Source: Desulfosporosinus sp.
Lineage (GTDB): Bacteria > Bacillota > Desulfitobacteriia > Desulfitobacteriales > Desulfitobacteriaceae
Length of the DNA stretch: 64,000 nucleotides
Assembly: GCA_003513495.1 (NCBI GenBank)
Contig: DOPM01000019.1
Coordinates: forward strand, 101,134-165,133
Direction: 5' to 3'
Shown here: one piece after another, positions 52,836 through 61,770 of the stretch
How positions within the stretch are numbered: position 1 is the first letter of the stretch
Layout: every line of letters begins with the position of its first letter
Made by a program: the position numbers and the translations under genes
The notes under the pieces: model-generated
Told to the model about the DNA's origin: nothing
What the model saw: only the letters and a program-made list of their open reading frames with translations
The model's database searches: none

Positions 52836-53648
52836 TTAAGCCGGATTGAGACTCCCTGAACGCAGTCCCATTAAGTCCAAAGTAACAAATCGAAAACCCA
52901 ATTTTAACAAGTGAGTTGTGATTTCAGTATGTTCTTGAACTAATCTCGAAAAATATTCGATAGGAATTTCAATTCGTGCAATTTCTCCATGAACTCTAAC
53001 TCGACATTCTATGTATCCTTTTTCATGAAGCAGGGCTTCGGCTTGTTCAATACGCTGAAGTAAATCTATGGTAATGGAATCTCCATATGGAATTCTAGAT
53101 GCGAGACAAGCCATAGAAGGTTTGTTCCAAGTGGATAGCTGCCGACGTTTTGATAACGTGCGGATTTCAGCTTTTGTAAGTCCCACTTCCTGAAGTGGGC
53201 TAATAATACCTAACTCTTGGAGAGCAATGCGGCCCGGGCGATAGTCTTGAGTGTCTGAAGCATTTGTTCCCTCGATCACTATTGAGTTATCGAGAAGTTT
53301 AGCATATTCGACAAATGTCTGGAAGAGTCTCTTCTTACAATAATAGCAGCGATTGGGGGGATTATTTCGAAACTCTTCAAGGGCTAAGATGTCTATATCA
53401 AGTATTTCAACCTGGAAATTATGAAGTTTGATTAAGGCTAATGCTTCTTTTTCCTCCTCGAGAGATATCATTGGTCCATGGGCAAAAACCGCTTTGCAAT
53501 TTTCCCCTAAGGATTCTTGGGCAACTGTCAAAAGGTACGTAGAATCTACTCCGCCGGAAAAGGCCACTAAGACCTGCTTCAAAGATTTAAGTCTTTTTAT
53601 TAGTTGGATTTCTTTTTCTTTAGCCTCTTCTAGTTGAATATTATCCAT
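52836..53648 (-). CDS. larE: LarE, ATP-dependent sulfur transferase for the pincer cofactor
   Basis: 270 residues. PP-loop AFSGGVDSTYLL activates the carboxylates of the LarB product for thiolation. RCYYCKKRLF and PSMACLASRIPYG supply three cysteines, the arrangement associated with [4Fe-4S]-dependent LarE proteins, as opposed to the single sacrificial-cysteine type; this reading is from pattern alone. Start ATG 53648 follows GAAGGAAGGG. No larA racemase lies in the window. Confidence 0.92.
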   Translation of the reverse strand: MDNIQLEEAKEKEIQLIKRLKSLKQVLVAFSGGVDSTYLLTVAQESLGENCKAVFAHGPMISLEEEKEALALIKLHNFQVEILDIDILALEEFRNNPPNRCYYCKKRLFQTFVEYAKLLDNSIVIEGTNASDTQDYRPGRIALQELGIISPLQEVGLTKAEIRTLSKRRQLSTWNKPSMACLASRIPYGDSITIDLLQRIEQAEALLHEKGYIECRVRVHGEIARIEIPIEYFSRLVQEHTEITTHLLKLGFRFVTLDLMGLRSGSLNPA

Positions 53649-53724
53649 GCTAGCTTAATCCCTTCCTTCGTCTCTATTCTACCTATTGTAGAAATGACTG
53701 TCAAAGAAACTTTGCTGAAAAACC

Positions 53725-53751
53725 GTAGGGCAATTCATGAATTGCTCCTGC
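53725..53751. repeat. Palindromic repeat GTAGGGCAATTCATGAATTG, copy 1
   Basis: The core AGGGCAATTCATGAATTGCT is a near-perfect palindrome, related to the copy at 61639-61664. It lies between larE and fixX; function unknown. Confidence 0.55.
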
Positions 53752-53847
53752 AACAAGGCTGAGTAATAAAGTAAGAGAGCAGAGGAGGTATAAGCTCTCT
53801 CTGCTCCCAGTATCCAATTTTCTAAAATGAAAATAAGGTGTTTAGCT

Positions 53848-54129
53848 TTAACCATTCTTCCAAGAGACTCCAAAGCCGCCTCTCGGGTACTTCCAGTCGA
53901 TATTGCCAAAGGGACAACCAATGAGGCAGGTACCACACTCAAGGCATCCTTCGTACCCTACAGCAATGCGTTTTTCTTCTTCGTCCCAATCATAAACATG
54001 GGCTGGGCAAATACGGGTACAAGGTTTATCTTGACACTGGTGCAAGCATACATTAGGGTCATTGATCTTAATATGGCTTAGTTTATCCGTGTTGAAGCGC
54101 ACTAAATAAAGCTTATCATCTAATTTCAT
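53848..54129 (-). CDS. fixX: FixX-like ferredoxin
   Basis: 93 residues from ATG 54129 (GGAGGGCGCTCTT upstream), overlapping the fixC stop as ATGA. CLHQCQDKPCTRICPAHVYDWDEEEKRI and GCLECGTCLIGCPFGNIDW are the ferredoxin-like FixX motifs. It passes electrons between FixC and quinone or ferredoxin in the FixABCX complex. Confidence 0.93.
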   Translation of the reverse strand: MKLDDKLYLVRFNTDKLSHIKINDPNVCLHQCQDKPCTRICPAHVYDWDEEEKRIAVGYEGCLECGTCLIGCPFGNIDWKYPRGGFGVSWKNG

Positions 54130-55418
54130 AAGAGCGCCCTCCATGCTCCATAAATATCTTTGATTATCCCGCCTTTAGAACGGTTTTCGAAGGCCATCTT
54201 AATAATTTCCTTTTGACGCTCCTTCTTAGGGGTCCCATCGGCTGTCAGATACATCTTAGCAGCTTTATTGAATAACTTAGGGTACACTTTTAAGAGATGG
54301 GGTTTTTCTTCAAAGAACTTACCCATATGACGATAATGGTGAAGGTCTTTTAAGACGAAGGAATCACGCAAACGGGTTTCATACACTGACATAGCATGGT
54401 CGCTGACATCACCAGCTTTAATGGCCTGAGCAGCAACTTCTCCTGCAATTTTACCAGATATCATAGCAAGGTTAGAGCCTTCTCTATTCAACGAATTCAT
54501 AAGCATCGCCGTATCTCCAACCACCATCACGCCTTGGCGATGAAGCTTGGGCACCTGAGTATATCCACCTTCAGGAATCAGGTGGGACAAGTATTCTTTA
54601 ATTTCCCCACCTTGAAGAAGCCGTTTCACATAGGGTTTTGATTTAAGATTTTCGAGGAGATCATTTGGTGTCCAATTATTGCGGATAAATGGTTGAAGGA
54701 TGGCACCAACCCCAATTGAAATAGACTCCTTATTGGTATAGATAAAACCTACACCCATCATTCCTGCTGTTGAATCTCCATATAATTCAATGGTTGCTCC
54801 CTGTCCTTCTTCAAGACAAAAACGATCCTCGATTTTTTCTTTAGGCAGTGCAATGACTTCTTTTGCGGTGACCGCCACAGATTCTGGTCGTAAGGGTTTG
54901 GCAAGTCCCGCTTTTACGGCTATAAAATTATTAACCCCTTCAGCAATAATTACGACCTTTGCTCCCAGGTCCCCTTCAGCACGACCGGTTCGGACTCCCA
55001 CAACGTCGTCGCCTTTATATAATAGATCTTCGACGATAGTTTCTGGAATAATCATAACTCCGGCTTTTTCCGCTTGTTGGGCAAGCCAACGATCAAATTT
55101 AACTCGAAAGATTGAATGCGCATTATAAGGTTCGGTACCCCAGGCCGGATCTCGGTACCCAGCCATGATGGACTCATCACCGCTTAACATAGCGATACGT
55201 TGTTCAATAATTGGACGTTCTAGGGGTGCTTCTTTCCAAAACTCTGGCACAACCATGTCAGTAGCTTTTGTATAGAGAATACCTCCCATTACGTTTTTGG
55301 TTCCTGGATAATCACCGCGCTCGATGACGACAGTTTTCATACCGGCTTGTGCAGCACTGATCGCGGCAGACAGGCCAGCAGGACCACCACCGATGATTAT
55401 TACATCAAAGTTTTCCAT
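54126..55418 (-). CDS. fixC: FixC-like FAD-dependent oxidoreductase
   Basis: 430 residues. N-terminal FAD Rossmann motif IIGGGPAGLSAAISAAQAGMKTVVIERG, then MVVGDTAMLMNSLNREGSNLAMISGKIAGEVA, the second FAD segment. Homologous to ETF:quinone oxidoreductase without the C-terminal cluster, which FixX supplies. In FixABCX of nitrogen fixers it takes part in electron bifurcation to quinone and ferredoxin; its function here is unproven. Start ATG 55418. Confidence 0.94.
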   Translation of the reverse strand: MENFDVIIIGGGPAGLSAAISAAQAGMKTVVIERGDYPGTKNVMGGILYTKATDMVVPEFWKEAPLERPIIEQRIAMLSGDESIMAGYRDPAWGTEPYNAHSIFRVKFDRWLAQQAEKAGVMIIPETIVEDLLYKGDDVVGVRTGRAEGDLGAKVVIIAEGVNNFIAVKAGLAKPLRPESVAVTAKEVIALPKEKIEDRFCLEEGQGATIELYGDSTAGMMGVGFIYTNKESISIGVGAILQPFIRNNWTPNDLLENLKSKPYVKRLLQGGEIKEYLSHLIPEGGYTQVPKLHRQGVMVVGDTAMLMNSLNREGSNLAMISGKIAGEVAAQAIKAGDVSDHAMSVYETRLRDSFVLKDLHHYRHMGKFFEEKPHLLKVYPKLFNKAAKMYLTADGTPKKERQKEIIKMAFENRSKGGIIKDIYGAWRALL

Positions 55419-55429
55419 GTTTGCCCTCC

Positions 55430-56761
55430 TTAATTTGCCACGCCATGCTGAAGGCGTTTTTTAAACTCTGCAGTCAATGCAGGAACTATTTGAAAAAGGT
55501 CTCCGACTATTCCGTAATTAGCAACTTTATGGATCGCTGCTTCCGGGTCATTGTTAATCGCAATAATGAAGTCCGATGTTTCCATGCCTACGAGATGCTG
55601 TATAGCGCCGGAAATTCCAATAGCTATATAGACCTTAGGCCGAACTGTTACCCCAGATTGCCCCACTTGTTGATCATGATTAAGCCAACCTGCTTCTACC
55701 GCTCCACGTGATCCAGCTAAGGTTGCACCTAAGACATCCGCTAATTCTTCAGCAATTGCCATGTTCCTTTTTGCAGCAAGGCCTAAGCCAACGGCAACAA
55801 TAATTTCTGCCTTATCTAAGAATGCACTTTTAGCATCAGTATTGATAAACTCAAGGACTTTCGTACGGAAATCACTTTCGCTAAGGGTAAATTCCTCCTG
55901 AATTAATTCTCCCTCACGTCCATCGACACGTTCCGGCATTGCCATAACTCTTGGACGTACCGTCGCCATTTGTGGACGACGAGTGCGACAAAGAATAGTT
56001 GCCATAATGTTTCCGCCAAAGGCAGGTCGAGTTTGTTGTAGAAGCTTTGTTTCTGGATCGATACCAAGGACTGTACAGTCTGCCGTAAGTCCAGTTTGCA
56101 ATTTTGTTGCGATTGCTGGAAAAACATCTCGCCCCATGGAGGTAGCGCCCATTAAAACAATCTCAGGTTGATACTTTTGAACCAGGCTGGTTATTGCTTC
56201 TGCATAGGGTTCAGTCCGGTAATCTTTAAGAATGGGATTATCGATTACATAGACTTTTTCAGCCCCGTATGCAAAGGCTTCCGGAATAACGCTGTCGATC
56301 TGATGGCCAGTGATTACTCCGCTGAGCCCGCATCCAATCGCATCGGCTAGTTTTCGCCCTTCACCCAACAGTTCCCAAGATACCGGAGCTACTTTGCCAT
56401 TCGTATATTCAATAATAACCCAAACTCCACTCCATACATCTCCACCTGCAACAGGTGTTACTTGAGCACGGATTGTCTTTTTATCGTTATCTTGGGCGTA
56501 GTCTTTAATAGCATCTGGTTGTGGATCATTAATGTTGAATTCTGAACCTGCTTTTGGATCAAGTTCTTCTTTAGCTTTTGGGGATTGATTGGGTATTGCC
56601 AGTGCATTCGTCGGACAAACAAGGACACATTTGCCGTGATCTTCACATTTGCTCGGATCCACCACTGCCAGCCCATCGATAAGGTCAAGCGCTTCCACTG
56701 GACATTCCACAACGCAAGCGCCGCACCCAATACATTTTGTCTTATCAACAGCTACGGTCAT
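55430..56761 (-). CDS. fixB: FixB / ferredoxin-fused ETF alpha subunit
   Basis: 443 residues. An N-terminal two-[4Fe-4S] ferredoxin domain (CIGCGACVVECPVEAL; CEDHGKCVLVCPTNAL) is fused to an EtfA-type FAD domain (VGLGLAAKRNM, AGSRGAVEAGW, QVGQSGVTVRPKVYIAIGISGAIQHLVGM, INNDPEAAIHKVANYGIVGDLFQIVPALT). Clearly distinct from the EtfA at 27720-28709. The start ATG overlaps the fixA stop by one base (TAATG). Confidence 0.95.
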   Translation of the reverse strand: MTVAVDKTKCIGCGACVVECPVEALDLIDGLAVVDPSKCEDHGKCVLVCPTNALAIPNQSPKAKEELDPKAGSEFNINDPQPDAIKDYAQDNDKKTIRAQVTPVAGGDVWSGVWVIIEYTNGKVAPVSWELLGEGRKLADAIGCGLSGVITGHQIDSVIPEAFAYGAEKVYVIDNPILKDYRTEPYAEAITSLVQKYQPEIVLMGATSMGRDVFPAIATKLQTGLTADCTVLGIDPETKLLQQTRPAFGGNIMATILCRTRRPQMATVRPRVMAMPERVDGREGELIQEEFTLSESDFRTKVLEFINTDAKSAFLDKAEIIVAVGLGLAAKRNMAIAEELADVLGATLAGSRGAVEAGWLNHDQQVGQSGVTVRPKVYIAIGISGAIQHLVGMETSDFIIAINNDPEAAIHKVANYGIVGDLFQIVPALTAEFKKRLQHGVAN

Positions 56762-57594
56762 TATCTCTTTCCTCCCTTCGCCAGGGGATTAACCATGATT
56801 ATATTCGATTGAAATAGTTTTTGTACGACGGTTGCGGCTATTGAAGCAGGATCTTTGGTCGCATCAAAAATTTCTCCGCCGCTGCGGCCGGGAGGTGCGA
56901 AAATCCTAGAGACACTGGTGGGTGATCCCTTTAAACCCATTTGTTTGACATCAAAGGGAAGGGTCTTGGCATCCCACACTTCAGGTTCATAGGCTGCTGC
57001 TTTCATCATATTAGGAAGAGATGCGTAACGCAAATCGTTAAGTTCTTTCTCTACTGTCAGTAAGGCAGGGAGCTGGGCTTGAACTATTTGTCGTCCGCTC
57101 TCTGTTTTGCGTTCTACGGTTACGGTTGTATCAGTGAGCTCTCTTACTTTTATTGCATAAGTCAATTGAGGGAATCCAAGGCGTTGAGCTATTCCTGGGC
57201 CCGTTTGGGCAGTATCTCCATCAATTGCTTCTTTGCCTGCAAAGACTAGGTCAATGGGTTCAGTTTCATGAATCTTTTGCAGGGCCATGGAGAGTATGTA
57301 CGCAGTGGCCAAGGAATCTGAACCACCAAAAGCACGATCACTCAGGAGAATTGCACGATCAGCACCGTAAGTCATTGCTTTCTTGAGTGCTTCTTTGGCT
57401 TGCGGAGGACCCATAGAAACGATGGTAACTTTCCCTCCCATCTTTTCTTTAAGGCGAATTGCTTCCTCTAGACCATGCGCATCGTAGGGGTTAATAATAG
57501 ATGGTACGCCCTCTCTCATGAGGGTATTAGTAACTGGATCAATACGCACTTCAGATGTATCCGGAACTTGCTTTAGGCAGACCACGAAGTTCAC
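56761..57594 (-). CDS. fixA: FixA / ETF beta subunit
   Basis: 277 residues: NFVVCLKQVPDTSEVRIDP, NPYDAHGLEEAIRLKEKMGGKVTIVSMGPPQ, ADRAILLSDRAFGGSDSLATAY, DLVFAGKEAIDGDTAQTGPGIAQRLG, and PGRSGGEIF near the C-terminus, typical of FixA/EtfB of the bifurcating groups. Start GTG 57594 (GGAGGGAATTTTT upstream). First gene of fixABCX. Confidence 0.95.
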   Translation of the reverse strand: MNFVVCLKQVPDTSEVRIDPVTNTLMREGVPSIINPYDAHGLEEAIRLKEKMGGKVTIVSMGPPQAKEALKKAMTYGADRAILLSDRAFGGSDSLATAYILSMALQKIHETEPIDLVFAGKEAIDGDTAQTGPGIAQRLGFPQLTYAIKVRELTDTTVTVERKTESGRQIVQAQLPALLTVEKELNDLRYASLPNMMKAAAYEPEVWDAKTLPFDVKQMGLKGSPTSVSRIFAPPGRSGGEIFDATKDPASIAATVVQKLFQSNIIMVNPLAKGGKR

Positions 57595-57754
57595 AAAAAT
57601 TCCCTCCTTTATATTGTAATTTTCTAAACTTTTTATAAATTACAAATCTGTATACACAAATAGTTTAGTTCAAAAACGACAAATTTTCAAGGTATTATTC
57701 GATTATTAGGATAATCTGTAGAAACTCGTAGAATCGAATAATAATTTATGGGCT

Positions 57755-58672
57755 TTACTTGTCATTTTCCGATAGATATTTTTCCACTTCTACCGCGGCT
57801 AAGGCACCATCTCCTACAGCGGTCGCTACTTGACGCAAGGGAGTGTTGCGAATATCTCCGGCAGCATATACACCTTTGATATTCGTTTCTAAAAGGTGAT
57901 TGGTTATAATATATCCACGGTCATCCGTCTCAAGCTCTCCATGCAGGAATTGGGCATTAGGATCAGTTCCTACGTATATAAACACCCCATCCGCAGGGAT
58001 TTCTCTGCTTACTCCACTAAGTACTTCAAGGATTCGAACTCCTTCAACATGATTAGAACCTAAAATTTCCTCGACAACCGCATTCAGTTCGAAACGGATT
58101 TTTGGATTTTCCTTAGCTCGATTCAAAGCGATCTGAGAAGCACGAAAACCCGTTCTTCGATGGACTATTGTTACTTCTTCTGCAAATTTAGTTAGGTATG
58201 CTCCTTCCTCGATAGCAGCATCCCCCCCACCGACAACGACAACTTTTTTACCTTTAAAAAAGGCACCATCGCAGGTTGCACAATAGGATACTCCACTACC
58301 TCGAAATTTATCTTCACCTGGGACTCCCAATAACCGAGGTTTAGATCCGGCGGTGATTATGATAGAACGTGCTTCTAGGACTTGACTGTCCGTGTGGATT
58401 TTTTTAATGTCATTATTAAGTTCAAACTTTTGAACCTCCCCAAAAATAAACTCAACCCCGAAGGTCATGGCTTGCTTATAAAATAAGTCCATTAGTTCGT
58501 ATCCATTGATACCATTGGGGAATCCAGGATAGTTTTCAATGTTCTCCGTTGAAGCCGCCTGGCCACCGGGCATTGCCAATTCAACAATAGCAGTTTTGAG
58601 ACCACCCCTTGCAGCATATATTCCAGCTGTTAGACCTGCAGGACCAGCACCGATAATAAGAACGTCATACAT
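57755..58672 (-). CDS. trxB: Thioredoxin reductase
   Basis: 305 residues from ATG 58672 with AGAGGGG nine bases upstream; a TTG at 58681 sits too close to that site. FAD motif IIGAGPAGLTAGIYAARGG, redox-active CATCDGAFFKGK, NADPH motif VVVGGGDAAIEEGAYL and C-terminal VYAAGDIRNTPLRQVATAVGDGALAA. Reduces thioredoxin. A 12-bp inverted repeat lies just past the stop (57693-57704 with 57732-57743), a possible weak terminator. Confidence 0.95.
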   Translation of the reverse strand: MYDVLIIGAGPAGLTAGIYAARGGLKTAIVELAMPGGQAASTENIENYPGFPNGINGYELMDLFYKQAMTFGVEFIFGEVQKFELNNDIKKIHTDSQVLEARSIIITAGSKPRLLGVPGEDKFRGSGVSYCATCDGAFFKGKKVVVVGGGDAAIEEGAYLTKFAEEVTIVHRRTGFRASQIALNRAKENPKIRFELNAVVEEILGSNHVEGVRILEVLSGVSREIPADGVFIYVGTDPNAQFLHGELETDDRGYIITNHLLETNIKGVYAAGDIRNTPLRQVATAVGDGALAAVEVEKYLSENDK

Positions 58673-58843
58673 GACTTTCAACCCCTCTTACCCATTATTT
58701 ATACCCCTTAAGGGTATTGTGTACTTTGATAGTATACCATAGTTTATCCAGAAGTAAAAAAGAAAACAACTAAATTAATGGAGGGATTTTCATTTGTTGG
58801 GAAGAATATAATATTATTGGTTCTGTAGAAGGAGGAATAATTC

Positions 58844-61600
58844 TTGCATCGTTTTGTCAAATTACTGATTGGCTTTATTGTATTAGTTACATTTTTTACC
58901 GCCTCAAGTGGTCTATATGAGGATTGGTTATGGTTCAGTGATCTGGGGTATTCTCAATTATTCTGGACTCCCTTACTAAGTAAAGTGCTTTTTCAAGCAG
59001 TCAATGGAACCATCCTCTTTCTCTTTATCGCTGGTACCTTATTATCTATTCGTCATGCTATTGTGACCTATGTTAACGAACGGTTACGACTCCGTTTACG
59101 GCTAGTACAAGATATGAACCGCCCTGTCCTAAAACTCAGTCAACGTAGAGTAACGATATGGTTACTAATTATTTCGGCCGTTGTCAGCTTCGGCATTAGT
59201 TTTGTGGCTGGGTTCACAGGCTGGTTAGATATTTTAGCCTTTGCTAATGCCACTCAGTTTAATCAAGCGGATCCGATTTTTGGTAAGAACTTAGCGTTTT
59301 ACTTCTTCCAACTTCCTTTCTTAAATACCCTATTTGATTCTTTCTTTGGTCCCCTGTTTTTACTCACCTTGTTTACCATAATCTTCTACATTGTTACCGG
59401 TGTTATTCGCTTTCATTCGAGGAAGCTTTGGCAAGATGGTTCCGTTTCAATGAGCATCAGTTGTCGGAAGCACTTAGCCTTCCTAATCGGAATCCTCTTT
59501 GCATTAAAAGCCTATGGTTATTACTTAGACATTTTTCAATTGCTGTATTCTACTCACGGACACGTCGTTGGTGCCGGCTACACAGACTTAAATGCTACAC
59601 TCCCCGCACTGAAGCTATTAATCGTTATCAGTGTACTAGGATCTATTTTAGCTTTTATTTCACTTATTTATCGAGATTCACGTTTATTGACCCTTCCTGT
59701 TATTGGGAACATTGTTATCGGTATCTTAGTCTCTAGCATTATACCCGGGCTTATTCAATCATTCCTAGTTATCCCCAATGAACTTAGCAAAGAGCAACAG
59801 TATATTCGACACGAGATACAGCTTACTCGCTTTGGCTATAGTTTAGATAATATTAGAGAAGTAGATTATCCAGGAAATACAGCTCTTACAACAGAAGCTT
59901 TAAAAATGGATCAAGGAACACTTGATAATATTAGGCTTAACGATGCTCGTCCTATGTTACAGACTTATAACCAGAAGCAGGGCATCCGACTTTACTATAA
60001 ATTCAACGATATTGATACGGACCGGTATGTGATTAACGGTGAAGTTCGGCAAGTTATGATGGCCCCTCGAGAAATTTCAACTCCGGATTTGGATTCTAAA
60101 GCAAAAACCTTTGTTAATATGCGCTTTAAGTATACCCACGGTTTCGGGGCATCAGCTTCATTTGCTAACGCCGTCACCTCGGAGGGACTACCTTCCTTTG
60201 CGATAAAAGACGTTCCTCCCCAGAGTGAGTTTTCAGAGTTCAGGCTGACAGAGCCAAGGATCTATTACGGTGAACTAACAAACGACTGGGTTGTTGCCAA
60301 TACAACAGTTAAAGAATTTGATTATCCACTAGGAAACTCAAATGCTGAAAATTCTTACCGCGGTAAAACTGGAATCCCCTTAACTCCACTTAACAAGCTA
60401 ATGCTTTCTCTGCATCATGGTACCCCTCGTTTTTATCTTGCAGATGAAGTGACCCCTGATAGCAAAATGCTTGTGTATCGAAATATCAATGAACGTGTTC
60501 AAAAGCTAGCACCATTTCTAACCTATGATATTGATCCTTATATGGTTATTAATGCTGGCCGAATAAAGTGGATTATTGACGCCTATACAACTTCAGATGC
60601 CCTTCCCTATTCACATTTGGATCCTAATCAGGAATTTAACTACATTCGGAACTCAGTAAAAGTAATTATTGATGCTTATGACGGAACCGTTGACTTTTAT
60701 GTAGTTGATCCCAACGATCCAATTTTAAAAACGTACATGAAAATATTTCCGGGTGTTTTTAAGGATGCCAATAGCATACCCCCCAGTCTAAAGGGCCATC
60801 TCCGATATCCAGAAACACTTTTCAGTATTCAAAGTAATATGCTTAAGAACTTCCATATGACAAATTCCTCAGTTTTTTATAACAAAGAAGATTCTTGGGA
60901 TATTGCTAAAGAACTCTTTGATACAAAACCTCAAAATGTAGATCCCTATTACACCATTATGAAGCTTCCGGGTGAAGATACACCTGAGTTCGTACTAATG
61001 CTTCCCTTTACACCAGCATCTAGTGCTACTAATACACGAAACAATATGATTGCTTGGATGGCAGCACGAATGGATGGTGAGCATTATGGTGAGCTAATAC
61101 TTTTCAAATTGCCTAAGAATATTGAAATTGACGGGCCATTGCAAATCGAGTCCCGGATAGATCAAGACCCGAAAATCTCCGAACAGCTTTCCTTATGGGA
61201 TCAGAAAGGTTCACGAGTTATCCGCGGGAATCTCCTTGCCCTTCCAATAGGCGGAAACTTTCTTTATGTTGAACCTATCTATTTACAATCGGATAAAGGT
61301 GGTAGTATTCCAGAGATGAAAAGGGTTATCCTTGCTTATCAAGATCGTTTAGTCATGACTGAAACTTTAGGATTAGCCCTAACTCAACTCTTTGGCGAAG
61401 GAGCACCCCAACCGACAACCCCTGGTCAAGGTATCCCACTTCCTGAGCCTGCTCCCCAAGCTAAACTTGCCTCGGAGCAAGATCCTCAAATTATCACATC
61501 CATTATAGATCAGATGAATCAAATTCGTACGTTGCTCGATGATCTAGAAACCCAACTGAAAGGATTGCAAACTAACCCTAGTGAAACGCCCTTAGAGTAA
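58844..61600 (+). CDS. UPF0182 family large membrane protein
   Basis: 918 residues from TTG 58844, preceded by AGAAGGAGGAATAATTC. About seven membrane helices in the first ~310 residues (LLIGFIVLVTFFTASSGLYEDWLWFSDLGYSQLFWT, the family start) are followed by a large external domain (WVVANTTVKEFDYPLGNSNAENSYRGKTGIPL, YRNINERVQKLAPFLTYDIDPYMVINAGRIKWIIDAYTTSDALPYS) and a Pro-rich C-terminal tail with a coiled-coil-like end. The family is widespread but has no known function. Monocistronic, followed by a hairpin terminator. Confidence 0.93.
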   Translation: MHRFVKLLIGFIVLVTFFTASSGLYEDWLWFSDLGYSQLFWTPLLSKVLFQAVNGTILFLFIAGTLLSIRHAIVTYVNERLRLRLRLVQDMNRPVLKLSQRRVTIWLLIISAVVSFGISFVAGFTGWLDILAFANATQFNQADPIFGKNLAFYFFQLPFLNTLFDSFFGPLFLLTLFTIIFYIVTGVIRFHSRKLWQDGSVSMSISCRKHLAFLIGILFALKAYGYYLDIFQLLYSTHGHVVGAGYTDLNATLPALKLLIVISVLGSILAFISLIYRDSRLLTLPVIGNIVIGILVSSIIPGLIQSFLVIPNELSKEQQYIRHEIQLTRFGYSLDNIREVDYPGNTALTTEALKMDQGTLDNIRLNDARPMLQTYNQKQGIRLYYKFNDIDTDRYVINGEVRQVMMAPREISTPDLDSKAKTFVNMRFKYTHGFGASASFANAVTSEGLPSFAIKDVPPQSEFSEFRLTEPRIYYGELTNDWVVANTTVKEFDYPLGNSNAENSYRGKTGIPLTPLNKLMLSLHHGTPRFYLADEVTPDSKMLVYRNINERVQKLAPFLTYDIDPYMVINAGRIKWIIDAYTTSDALPYSHLDPNQEFNYIRNSVKVIIDAYDGTVDFYVVDPNDPILKTYMKIFPGVFKDANSIPPSLKGHLRYPETLFSIQSNMLKNFHMTNSSVFYNKEDSWDIAKELFDTKPQNVDPYYTIMKLPGEDTPEFVLMLPFTPASSATNTRNNMIAWMAARMDGEHYGELILFKLPKNIEIDGPLQIESRIDQDPKISEQLSLWDQKGSRVIRGNLLALPIGGNFLYVEPIYLQSDKGGSIPEMKRVILAYQDRLVMTETLGLALTQLFGEGAPQPTTPGQGIPLPEPAPQAKLASEQDPQIITSIIDQMNQIRTLLDDLETQLKGLQTNPSETPLE

Positions 61601-61638
61601 AATGTACTTACAATCAAATACATCTTCCCGGCACGACA

Positions 61639-61664
61639 GTAGGGGCAATTCGTGATCTGCCCCC
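61639..61664. repeat. Palindromic repeat GTAGGGGCAATTCGTGATCT, copy 2
   Basis: Related to the repeat at 53725-53751 with a decayed centre; lies between the UPF0182 gene and its terminator. Confidence 0.5.
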
Positions 61665-61733
61665 TCAATCCTAAGAACTTGCCCTTTCCTTCATCAGTGG
61701 TGCCGTTAAGCGGCATAGGGGTCTTGAGAGCAT

Positions 61734-61762
61734 AAAAAAGAACGCCTACGACGTTCTTTTTT
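61734..61762. terminator. Bidirectional terminator
   Basis: AAAAAAGAACG (61734-61744) pairs with CGTTCTTTTTT (61752-61762), 7-nt loop, with A/U runs giving U-tails on both strands. It serves the convergent UPF0182 gene (plus) and the membrane-anchored hypothetical gene (minus). Confidence 0.85.
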
Positions 61763-61770
61763 ATTTCTAA

